Assembly: GCA_007126515.1 (NCBI GenBank)
Contig: SLBD01000045.1
Location: 1 to 39,082, forward strand
Length of the DNA stretch: 39,082 nt
Direction of reading: 5' to 3'
DNA from: Kiritimatiellia bacterium
GTDB taxonomy: Bacteria > Verrucomicrobiota > Kiritimatiellia > SLAD01
This document shows positions 15,837 to 24,201 of this stretch, in pieces (position 1 is the stretch's first letter; the number at the start of each line of letters is the position of its first letter). The notes under the pieces are model-generated. The model was not told where the DNA came from, did not search any database, and worked only from the letters and a program-made list of their open reading frames with translations. A program made the position numbers and the translations under genes.

Positions 15837-18049
15837 TCAGGAAGAATGCCCCGGATATAAAGCGGGCTGCTGGTCAATTCAATCTGCTGCCATTGGGGGG
15901 GCTGAACGACGGTTCCGTCTGCGGTTTCGATGCGATCCCAGCTTCCGGGAATCTCCATGTGGACAGGATCGGGGTGAGCGTAGGCGATCCACAGCCGCTC
16001 GCCATCCGTACGTTCGAACTCAAAGGCAAAAGTGCCTGTGGAACTAGTTCGCAATTGGATAAAGCGACTCTCCATGATCGTCCGCAGTAACTGTTGCAGC
16101 ATGGCAAACGCAGGACGCGCTCGCCAATCAGCTCCACTGCGATCATCGATGAGACCGAATCCGTGCGCCACCAGTCGCCACCAATACACTTGGTCCACAT
16201 GACCTGAACACAATGTCTGCAGGTAATATCGCACCATGTAGTGGCCATATACGTCCTCGGTGACACTGGGATTATTATATCGGGGACCTGGCACCACATA
16301 GGGCGAGCCAACGGGAGAGTACTCGCCTGTATCCAGTAACGGCCAATTGACCTCGGAGATGATCAGTCGATCACTGCAATTCGGTGACGTAACGGCTAGA
16401 GCCTTGGCCAGCGCCGCTTTATCGACGGTGCTGAAGCCGGACTGCTGATTTTCAGGAGCGCCCCGGCGATCCACATATAAGTGATGTGACAAGGCATCAA
16501 ACGACAAGACATCTCGTACCCTGTACAGAGCGCCTGCGACATATTGATATTCAAAATCAATTGCAGCCGGTCCCATTAATTTGATGGGGGATCGCTCGCC
16601 GGCAAAGGCTTGAAACGGTTCGCACAGGGCAGCGTACTCGTCCAGCGTCCAGACACCCCATTTGACGCGGTTAATCGTGTGGCCGACTTCCACCCAGTCC
16701 ACAACCCCTTGCAAAGAACCCAGCACACCGGCCACAAACGCCTGCCAACGAGCGGGGTCCAGCACGGCCCGCCGATCTTGAACCATGGCGATCGAAATCG
16801 GATATCCCGCTGAATGAAGCATGTGAATGATATCGATGAGATAATTCCACTCTTGCTCGGTTTCGTGATGATAGAAGCGGATGAGCAGAGGGCACGTACC
16901 CAGTTTTTGTAACCAAGCCCATTCCCGTTCCCATGTGGCAGGGCGAGGATGGATGGTCATGCCTATGCGATTTTGCATGGCAAGCGTCGATGCAAACGAT
17001 GTTGTCTGTAGGTGCCGATAGTGGCGATGCGCAGGTGCAATCATCCGGGCTGTGGCGGCGGCAATTCGCACGGCATTGCTCCGTGGATAGAGCTGCTTCT
17101 TCTCACGTCGCATCAAGGTGCTGACCGCTTGTCCAGACCGCTCGTCCCAAATCCAGAGATCTTGGGTGGGCGGATAGACTCGTTTTGGATCTTTGCCTTC
17201 TTGACGTTGTCGATGCGTGCGGATGGGGTGTCGCCAAGCGCGAGAAGCGGTATGCCGGGCAAACCGACGGCGGTAGCGATCTTCGTATTCATTAAACTCG
17301 TCCGGCACCGGCGTGTCGCCAAAATACATGGCCTTGAAGACGCGCAAGAAGTCTGAGGGTAAATGAATGCGCGATAGATCACGTGCGCGCTGATCGAGAG
17401 ACAGGGTGGGGGCGAATCGCATCCGGTTGAGGTCAATGAACATGACATCCCCCCACGCAGAGGGCCCGTGGCGACGCAACATGATGTTCTGATTGCCCAA
17501 ATCGCCGTGCAAGGCACCGGCCTCATGCAGCCGGGCAATGGCAGTGGCCACAGACTGCATCAGATTCATGACGAGTTCGCAAATCGGTTCGTGGTTGTAT
17601 AAATGAATCAGTTCCCGGCGAAATGAACTGAGATTGTCTTCATGGAGGGAGATAAAAAAACTCTCTTCCAGCCGAGTCCCTTGCCAACGTTCCAGGCAGG
17701 CAACGGGGCGAGGTGTGCCGAGACCATGACGCAGTAAATGGCACGCGGCGAGAAACGAGCGTTTGGCCTTGCTGCCGCGGCGTTGATCTACCTGATCTTT
17801 CCAGCCCGACTGTGGACCAAATGCTTTGACGACGAGATCATGATTGGCATGTTGCAGGCGAAGGACTCGGTGCCGACCTTCCTTGAGAACGACGGCACTC
17901 GCGGAATCGGGCGGATAACCAGACAACCATTCTCGCACTTCTTGGTTTTGGGAAAACTCTGCTGCAATCCAGCCGCTGTATGCGCCCACATGGATGGCTT
18001 CCACGGATGGATCAGTCGGGGGCAGGGTGTGCAGGTTCGATTGCGTCAT
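15833..18049 (-). CDS. LPS-kinase-like domain fused to glycoside-hydrolase-like barrel
   Basis: A 738-residue two-part protein. Residues about 50-270 form a protein-kinase-like fold of the WaaP/KdkA lipopolysaccharide kinase kind: LVVKAFG holds the ATP-binding Lys, HGDLGNQNIML (His181, Asp183) is the catalytic loop, and FIDLNRMRF the metal-binding Asp. Residues about 345-738 look like a clan-A glycoside hydrolase barrel. The strand-4 motif normally reading GNEPN reads GHTIN (His457-Thr458), so the acid/base Glu is missing, while a strand-7 Glu remains in ISEVNWP (Glu566). No signal peptide or membrane helix is seen, so it should be cytosolic. It overlaps the GT4 gene by 4 bp. Both probably modify an LPS-core or other surface glycan. 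Confidence 0.7.
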   Translation of the reverse strand: MTQSNLHTLPPTDPSVEAIHVGAYSGWIAAEFSQNQEVREWLSGYPPDSASAVVLKEGRHRVLRLQHANHDLVVKAFGPQSGWKDQVDQRRGSKAKRSFLAACHLLRHGLGTPRPVACLERWQGTRLEESFFISLHEDNLSSFRRELIHLYNHEPICELVMNLMQSVATAIARLHEAGALHGDLGNQNIMLRRHGPSAWGDVMFIDLNRMRFAPTLSLDQRARDLSRIHLPSDFLRVFKAMYFGDTPVPDEFNEYEDRYRRRFARHTASRAWRHPIRTHRQRQEGKDPKRVYPPTQDLWIWDERSGQAVSTLMRREKKQLYPRSNAVRIAAATARMIAPAHRHYRHLQTTSFASTLAMQNRIGMTIHPRPATWEREWAWLQKLGTCPLLIRFYHHETEQEWNYLIDIIHMLHSAGYPISIAMVQDRRAVLDPARWQAFVAGVLGSLQGVVDWVEVGHTINRVKWGVWTLDEYAALCEPFQAFAGERSPIKLMGPAAIDFEYQYVAGALYRVRDVLSFDALSHHLYVDRRGAPENQQSGFSTVDKAALAKALAVTSPNCSDRLIISEVNWPLLDTGEYSPVGSPYVVPGPRYNNPSVTEDVYGHYMVRYYLQTLCSGHVDQVYWWRLVAHGFGLIDDRSGADWRARPAFAMLQQLLRTIMESRFIQLRTSSTGTFAFEFERTDGERLWIAYAHPDPVHMEIPGSWDRIETADGTVVQPPQWQQIELTSSPLYIRGILPD

Positions 18050-19194
18050 GCCGAGGCTCGCAACTGTTGCAGTTGTTGATAGAACGCCACGACTTTTTCA
18101 GCTTGGTGGACGCGACAAAAACGCTGCTTGGCATCGGTTGCTGCTGCCTCCCGCATACGTTGTCGCCGTTCGGGAGACATGTCCAGCAGCTTCGATAAAC
18201 CACTGGCCAGACCGTTGCCACTGAATTCGGTCACAAATCCTGTTTCACCATTGCGAATCAGTTTGCGAATCAGGCCAAGATCCGTTGCCACCACGGGAAC
18301 ACCACTGGCGAGGGCCTCGCGTACGGTGCGGCAGGATTGATCGGTGCCATGCCGGGGATAGACCAGCGCATCCATGGTGCGATAGGCTCGCACCAAGTCA
18401 TCATTGCGACAATAGCCAGCCAGAATGACTCGATCTCCCAGTCCGAGCTCGCGAACCGGTTTGTGAACGAATTCACCGATCTTGCCTCGTCCGCAAATCA
18501 TCAATCGTAATTGTGGATAGCGCGGGGCCAATTGAGCCAACGCATCGAATACAAGGTCCAAGCGTCGCCGCTTGCCGATCGCAGTCACCATTCCCACAAC
18601 AAACGCATCGTCCGGAATCTGAATAGCATCGAGTGGCCCCCATTCGGGGTGTCCGGTGAATTCTTCAATATCAATGCCGGGGACAATCGTTGCCACTCGA
18701 CCCGATGCTGAACTGAAGCCGCCTGTTTCGCGCAGTTGGTTCGATTCGCGCAGCACAATCACACCATCGGTGTGCGGACGACATCCCCAGCGATAGCGAC
18801 AGGGCCACTCTGGACCTGCGGGCTCATACAAGGTGCGCACGAGAATGGGTTTAGGATCAGATGATCGAATCGCTAGAGCCGCTAATAGATGAGCGTTTGG
18901 CAAATGACAGTGGATGACATCGGGTTGAAACTCATTCAGATAGTTTCGTAAACGGGGCAGATCGCGAAGTGCTGACGCAATCCCTGTGTGTTTCAGTAGC
19001 TCCAAGTGATCGTCAAAGACAAGGCCCTTGCGGGCGGCGCGTCCCTGAATGATGTTTTCCGGAGTCTCTCCTTGGTTGCGTCCACACAAATAGCAAACGT
19101 CGTGACCCAGTGCTTGTTGACCCAAGGCCAAATCTGCAGCGGGCTCGACTCGTTCCGTCCAGCGGAAGTTGCTAACGATATGCACAATCCGCAT
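18046..19194 (-). CDS. GT4 family glycosyltransferase
   Basis: A 382-residue GT-B glycosyltransferase. The N-terminal Rossmann domain opens with MRIVHIVSNFRWTERVEPAA. The C-terminal domain carries GMVTAIGKRRRLD, LMICGRGKIGE and the donor-binding EX7E-like segment (TVREALASGVPVVATDLG). It should use a nucleotide-activated sugar to extend a lipid-linked glycan at the cytosolic membrane face. The start at 19194 is preferred over 19212 because the GT4 fold begins there and GGAG lies about 9 bases upstream, inside the end of mtnP. It starts 5 bases after the mtnP stop and overlaps the kinase fusion by 4 bp. Confidence 0.9.
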   Translation of the reverse strand: MRIVHIVSNFRWTERVEPAADLALGQQALGHDVCYLCGRNQGETPENIIQGRAARKGLVFDDHLELLKHTGIASALRDLPRLRNYLNEFQPDVIHCHLPNAHLLAALAIRSSDPKPILVRTLYEPAGPEWPCRYRWGCRPHTDGVIVLRESNQLRETGGFSSASGRVATIVPGIDIEEFTGHPEWGPLDAIQIPDDAFVVGMVTAIGKRRRLDLVFDALAQLAPRYPQLRLMICGRGKIGEFVHKPVRELGLGDRVILAGYCRNDDLVRAYRTMDALVYPRHGTDQSCRTVREALASGVPVVATDLGLIRKLIRNGETGFVTEFSGNGLASGLSKLLDMSPERRQRMREAAATDAKQRFCRVHQAEKVVAFYQQLQQLRASA

Positions 19195-19199
19195 AAGGC

Positions 19200-20066
19200 T
19201 TACTCCAACCACGGGATTTTGCGGCGAATCTCTTCAGGGATCGCCGCCGGTGCGGTCATCACGGCACCCCGCAGGGCCTCATGGGCGGGGGAGGGGAAGA
19301 CATCCGGTAAACGGGCAACAAATTCACGCAAGATCGCTTGAGCAAATGTCTTGTTGGCGCGGACATGTCCGGCAACCAAGTCGGCTGTGACGGGGCCTTC
19401 TTCCACGTGCCAGCAGTCATAGTCAGTGATGAGGGCCAAGGAGGTGTAGGGCAGCTCTGCTTCCCGAGCCAGTCGCGTTTCGGGCATGGAGGTCATGCCA
19501 ATCACTTCAAATCCTTGGCGACGATAGAATTCAGATTCGGCTCGAGTCGAAAATGCTGGCCCTTCCATGTTTACATAGGTGCCCCGGCCATGCACATGTC
19601 GATCACCAAACTCCGGATTCGAATCGCGTACATCCGTCGCGACTTCCACAAGCAATGAGTGCATGAAAGGACAGACAGGATCGCTCAGAGAGATATGAGC
19701 GGCCACACCATTGCCGAAAAAGGTGTGTTGCGGCGAACTGCGCATGCGATCGAAATACTGGTCCGGCATCAGGACATCACGCGGTTTGATGGCCTCGGAC
19801 AAACTGCCCACCGCGCTGACAGATAGAATGGCATCAACCCCACACTGTTTGAGGGCAAACACATTAGCCCGATGATTGACTTCAGAGGGAAGCAGTTGAT
19901 GATTGCGTCCATGTCGGGGCAAGAAGTAGACCGTCTTGCCATCGAGAGTCCCCCGTAAAAAATCGTCGGATGTGGGACCCCACGGTGTATCTACAGGAAC
20001 CCAGGTCGCGTCCTGCAAGGCATCCCACTCATAAAGTCCGCTCCCACCAATAATTCCGATACTCAT
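19200..20066 (-). CDS. mtnP: S-methyl-5'-thioadenosine phosphorylase
   Basis: A cytosolic purine-nucleoside phosphorylase-fold enzyme (288 residues) that splits methylthioadenosine with phosphate into adenine and methylthioribose-1-phosphate, a methionine-salvage step. The phosphate-binding IGIIGGSGLY opens the protein, followed by FLPRHGRNHQLLPSEVNHRAN, the substrate-binding NMEGPAFSTRAESEFYR and GMTSMPETRLAREAELPY, all typical of MTAP rather than plain PNP. The gene overlaps the RND pump gene by 4 bp and leads directly into the GT4 gene, an unexpected setting for salvage metabolism. No other mtn gene is present. Confidence 0.93.
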   Translation of the reverse strand: MSIGIIGGSGLYEWDALQDATWVPVDTPWGPTSDDFLRGTLDGKTVYFLPRHGRNHQLLPSEVNHRANVFALKQCGVDAILSVSAVGSLSEAIKPRDVLMPDQYFDRMRSSPQHTFFGNGVAAHISLSDPVCPFMHSLLVEVATDVRDSNPEFGDRHVHGRGTYVNMEGPAFSTRAESEFYRRQGFEVIGMTSMPETRLAREAELPYTSLALITDYDCWHVEEGPVTADLVAGHVRANKTFAQAILREFVARLPDVFPSPAHEALRGAVMTAPAAIPEEIRRKIPWLE

Positions 20067-23000
20067 TTGTCTCCTTTTGGGTCGGCTGTCCGCTCAAAGC
20101 GGATGCCAAAGAATAATGCGTGCAACACAGGTGTGAATACCAAACCGACCACCGTGGCTGTTAGCAATCCAAAAATCATTACATTTGCCATCGGAGCCCA
20201 CAAGGCCCCGCCCATCACGGCTAATGGCAAGAGACCAATAATAGCCGTAAATGCCATCAAGAGAATCGGCCGCAAGCGTTTGGTTGCTGCCGTGACAATC
20301 GCGTCGGCGGGCGATTTCCCTTCGCGTTGTTCAATGTTGATTCGATCCAGCAAGAGGATGGCATTGTTGACAATAATCCCGGCCAAACTGATCAGTCCCA
20401 GCATGGCCATGAAGCCGAACGGCGTGCGAGTCAGTAACATGCCCGGTGTGATCCCGACCATCATCGGCAGAATGGACAGCAAAATCAGTAACGTCGTTCG
20501 GAGCGAATTGAATTGGACCAGCAAGACCAAGAACAGCAAAGCTCCTGCTACAGGGACACCTGCCAGAATTGACGCTTGCGCCTTGTCACTTTCTTCATCT
20601 TCGCCACCGATCTCAATTTCGTAGCCGAGGGGCCAGTCATTGGATTGCCGCATGGCGAGGAGTTGAGGTTCGATGTCGGCCAGGGCATCGCTGGCAAAGC
20701 GACCGGTGACATCGGCCTCGATCGTCATCGTCCGAGTTTGATTGCGGCGGCGAATGTTGCTGGGCTGCCAGTCCAGTCGGGCCGATGCCACTTGCAATAA
20801 AGGCACATTCAATCCCGTTGCGTAGGAGAAAACGTGCAAGTCTTCAAGCGAACTGAGGTCATCCCGCCATTCGGATTGGGATCGCATGATAATTGGGATC
20901 AAGTCCCCTTCAGCCCGGAACTCGGTGACGGGGATGCCGGACATTTGAGTCAGCAGGGATAAAGAAATGTCCTTGCTTGTAAAACCGGCCCGCTTGGCTT
21001 GTTCCTGACGAACATCCACCACCATTTTCTGGGTCCACTCGCCCCAGTTGTCATGGATGTTGAAAACGCCGGGGATGGTAGTCAAAAGGGCCCGGATTTT
21101 GTCCGCCAAACTGTACAATTGAGGAATATCCTCCCCGCGGATGCGGATTTGGATCGGGGACCCGACCGGCGGTCCCATTTCCAGGGCTTCGACACGAGCG
21201 CGGACCTCGGGCTGGCGCTGATCCAGTTCAGTCCGCAACCAGGGAATCAAGTGGTCCACATCTCGGATCGATCGCGTATGAATCAGCAATATGGCATATG
21301 CCGGATTGGTTTGTTCGGGAGCCAGCGATAGATACCAGCGGGGCCCACCCGAACCGATCATTGAGCCGACGGAAACAATCTCCTCGCGCTCCAGAAGAAG
21401 TTCTTCCACTTCCCGGGCGCGGGCGGCGGTGACTTCAATATCGGTGCCCGCAGGCAGATCCAGATGCACAAGAAACATCTCCCGTTCCATGGGCGGAAAG
21501 AAAATCGTCGGAACAAAACCGAACGCCCAAATCGCGATGCCGGTAGCCGCAGCCACGCCAAGTGTGACACGGCCGCGATGCTGGAGGGAGGTCAATAGAA
21601 GTCGTCGATAGAACGTCATCCCCTTCGAATCCTTGGCAGACTGGCTGGACTGTTTGGCAGGGCGTTGCATGACGTAACTGAGCAAGGGGGTGAAGGTCAG
21701 CGATAAGATCCATGAGCCGAGTAACGCGATTGCGACCACGATAAAGAGGGAACGAGTAAATTCGCCAACCATCGACTGGGCGGTAGCAATCGGCATGAAG
21801 GCGAAGATGGTGGTCAATTGAGAAGCCAGCAAGGGGAACGCCAATTCCTTCACGGCTCCTGTCGCTGCGCTGAGCCGATCTTCACCTTCGGTCATGCGCA
21901 CCAGAATGTTTTCGCTCATGACAATGCCATTGGACACAAGTAGGCCAAGGGCGATGATCAAGGCGGCAATGGACACCTTTTGCAATTCCACCCCGAACCA
22001 CGGCATCAGCGCCACGGAAAGCAAGACGGCCATCGGCAGAATGGCGCCAGCGATAAGGCCCGTTCGCAGTCCCGTGAAGATCAGCATGATGATGAAAACA
22101 AATAAGACGGCTGTCCCTAGATTGAAGGTGAAATCACGAATCGATTGCTCAACAAAGTCCGGCTGGATGTAGACTTCTTCTAGCTCCATGCCGATTGGCA
22201 GATCGGGCACGATGTCGCGGACGGTTTCACGAATCGATTGGCCGAGATGAATGATGTTATCGCCGGAGACCATGCTGATTGCGATCCAAATGGCGTTTTC
22301 ACCATTGAACCGGGCCATGGGCGCAGCGGGTTCGACATAGCCACGCCGGATTTCGGCGATGTCGCCCAACAGCACGGCATCCTCCTGCCCAGGAAGTCGG
22401 ATCGAGGTGTGGCGCAGATCGTCGATTGATCGAAATTCGCCGGTCGGCTCAATAATGATCCGCTGGCCTGCCACCTTGGCATCTCCGCCGGGTTGGATGG
22501 CATTTTGGGCGCGCAGCATTTGGGCCAGTGTAAACGGACTGATCCCCAGCGCGGCCAGACGAGGATTGGAGATTTCGATGTACATGCGTTCTTCTTGAAT
22601 GCCGTGCAGTTCAACACGGGCCACGGCCGGAATTTGCCGCATCCGGTCCCGGATGCGCTCGGCCTCCTCCTTCAGCTCGGATGGGGTGAAATCATTTCCG
22701 TTTAAGGCCAACAGGATCCCGAACACATCGCCGAAGTCATCGTGTACCACGGGAGGGCGCACGCCATCGGGCAACTCGTCGGCTGCATCGCTGACCTTGT
22801 TGCGCAGGCGTTGCCAGACCGGTTGCAGATCGCGGACATGGTCTTGAATGCGAACACTGATGATGGAGACGCTGTTACGAGACTGTGATTCGACCCGCTC
22901 GAGATCGTCCAACTCCCGGATGTAAGTTTCAAGCACATCGGTGACAAGTGTTTCGACGCGATCGGGGGATGCCCCCGGAAAAATCGTCACGATGACAGCA

Positions 23001-23131
23001 TCTCGAATGGTAAATTCCGGATCTTCGAGTCGCGGCATCGTCTGGAAGGTCGAAATCCCAGCCAGTACGATCATCAAAAACAAGATGATCGTGACACGAT
23101 TATTGCGGATACACACTTCGAGAAGATTCAT
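20063..23131 (-). CDS. RND efflux pump inner-membrane subunit without canonical proton relay
   Basis: A 1022-residue AcrB-type transporter with twelve membrane helices and two large periplasmic loops, working with the adaptor and TolC-like proteins encoded just upstream. The N-terminus (CIRNNRVTIILFLMIVLAG) and the helix-4 region match the HAE family. Helix 4 reads LGLLVSNGIVMSEN, so the two relay Asp of AcrB (407/408) are Ser400-Asn401. Helix 10 reads AGIIVNNAILLLD, so the relay Lys (940) is Asn922. The changes occur together, suggesting a distinct coupling mechanism in a functional subfamily. The ORF is intact and overlaps both neighbours by 4 bp. Confidence 0.93.
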   Translation of the reverse strand: MNLLEVCIRNNRVTIILFLMIVLAGISTFQTMPRLEDPEFTIRDAVIVTIFPGASPDRVETLVTDVLETYIRELDDLERVESQSRNSVSIISVRIQDHVRDLQPVWQRLRNKVSDAADELPDGVRPPVVHDDFGDVFGILLALNGNDFTPSELKEEAERIRDRMRQIPAVARVELHGIQEERMYIEISNPRLAALGISPFTLAQMLRAQNAIQPGGDAKVAGQRIIIEPTGEFRSIDDLRHTSIRLPGQEDAVLLGDIAEIRRGYVEPAAPMARFNGENAIWIAISMVSGDNIIHLGQSIRETVRDIVPDLPIGMELEEVYIQPDFVEQSIRDFTFNLGTAVLFVFIIMLIFTGLRTGLIAGAILPMAVLLSVALMPWFGVELQKVSIAALIIALGLLVSNGIVMSENILVRMTEGEDRLSAATGAVKELAFPLLASQLTTIFAFMPIATAQSMVGEFTRSLFIVVAIALLGSWILSLTFTPLLSYVMQRPAKQSSQSAKDSKGMTFYRRLLLTSLQHRGRVTLGVAAATGIAIWAFGFVPTIFFPPMEREMFLVHLDLPAGTDIEVTAARAREVEELLLEREEIVSVGSMIGSGGPRWYLSLAPEQTNPAYAILLIHTRSIRDVDHLIPWLRTELDQRQPEVRARVEALEMGPPVGSPIQIRIRGEDIPQLYSLADKIRALLTTIPGVFNIHDNWGEWTQKMVVDVRQEQAKRAGFTSKDISLSLLTQMSGIPVTEFRAEGDLIPIIMRSQSEWRDDLSSLEDLHVFSYATGLNVPLLQVASARLDWQPSNIRRRNQTRTMTIEADVTGRFASDALADIEPQLLAMRQSNDWPLGYEIEIGGEDEESDKAQASILAGVPVAGALLFLVLLVQFNSLRTTLLILLSILPMMVGITPGMLLTRTPFGFMAMLGLISLAGIIVNNAILLLDRINIEQREGKSPADAIVTAATKRLRPILLMAFTAIIGLLPLAVMGGALWAPMANVMIFGLLTATVVGLVFTPVLHALFFGIRFERTADPKGDK

Positions 23132-24201
23132 GGCAGCAGCCTCACCCGCTGCCCCTCGCTGAGGCGGTTGGCGCCACGTGTGACAATGACTTCTCCTGTT
23201 TCGAGTCCCGAAATGACTTCAATCCGATCACCCACCAACGACCCGGTCTCAATGGACCGACGTTCCACCTCTTCTGTTGCTGGTTCCACGACCCACGCAA
23301 AGCGCTGCCCTCCTGTAGCGCCAGTGACAGCCGCAAGCGGGATCGTCATTCCTTGCGACTCATCGCCAAACTCCACTCGCGCTTCGCCTGCTTGTCCGGA
23401 CCGAATGGTTGCGGGTGGTTCTTCAATGCGGATTTGCACAGGAATCGCAGCGAGACCGGTTAGGCCCGCGCCAATTTCGGAAACGTGGCCGACAAATTCT
23501 TGGCCGGGAAATGCTTCCAGCGTCACGGTCGCGGATTGACCAATTTGTAAATCGCCCGCCAGTAACTCTGCGACGGTCACCTCTAGGACGATGCCGCGGT
23601 CCGCCCGCAAGATTGCCACGGGTTGGCCCGGGCCGACAAACTGGAACAAATTGGCGGGTACCGAAATAATGGTGCCGGAATGCGGGGAGTGCCGAGTCCC
23701 GTGCTGCAGTTGAGTGCGAGCTTGATTCAATGCTGCGCCGGCGCTGTCCAATTGGGCTTCCGCCGAATCGCGGGCAGCACGGGCCCGATCGAATTCGCTG
23801 CGACTGGCAGTGTTGGCTTCAAAGAGGGCCTGTATCCGATTGAATTCTGCTGTGGCCTGTCGCACTTGAGATTCTGCCAGCGCTTGTTGGGCTTCGAGCC
23901 GTCTGACGTTGAGTTCCAAATCCTCGGGATCGAGGCGGGCGATCACTTGACCGGTCTCGACTGTGTCTCCTGCTTGAACCAGCAACTCGGCAATTTCCCC
24001 ACCGACGCGAAAACTAATGGGCGTTTCGACTTCGCCACGTGTGACACCCGCAAAGGTGCGGACGCGGCCGGTAACAGGTTCGCCGACCGTTTCGGTGATG
24101 ACGGGGCGTACCGGTTGTTCGATACCTTCGTCACGCGACCGACAACTCGTGATCAGCGAGACTGCCATCAATAGAATGAGAGTTGAGATCATGTGTTTCA
24201 T
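23128..24201 (-). CDS. RND periplasmic adaptor lipoprotein
   Basis: A 357-residue membrane-fusion protein linking the RND pump to the outer-membrane channel. The signal peptide ends in a lipobox (LITSC, Cys20), so it is a lipoprotein in the inner-membrane outer leaflet. A lipoyl half-motif (VQAGDTVETGQVIARLDPEDLE) precedes a long alpha hairpin (about residues 100-165) rich in Ala/Glu/Arg. The second lipoyl half, beta-barrel (LEVTVAELLAGDLQIGQSATV) and membrane-proximal domain follow. The 4-bp overlaps with the TolC-like and RND genes show coupled production of the three pump parts. Confidence 0.93.
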   Translation of the reverse strand: MKHMISTLILLMAVSLITSCRSRDEGIEQPVRPVITETVGEPVTGRVRTFAGVTRGEVETPISFRVGGEIAELLVQAGDTVETGQVIARLDPEDLELNVRRLEAQQALAESQVRQATAEFNRIQALFEANTASRSEFDRARAARDSAEAQLDSAGAALNQARTQLQHGTRHSPHSGTIISVPANLFQFVGPGQPVAILRADRGIVLEVTVAELLAGDLQIGQSATVTLEAFPGQEFVGHVSEIGAGLTGLAAIPVQIRIEEPPATIRSGQAGEARVEFGDESQGMTIPLAAVTGATGGQRFAWVVEPATEEVERRSIETGSLVGDRIEVISGLETGEVIVTRGANRLSEGQRVRLLP

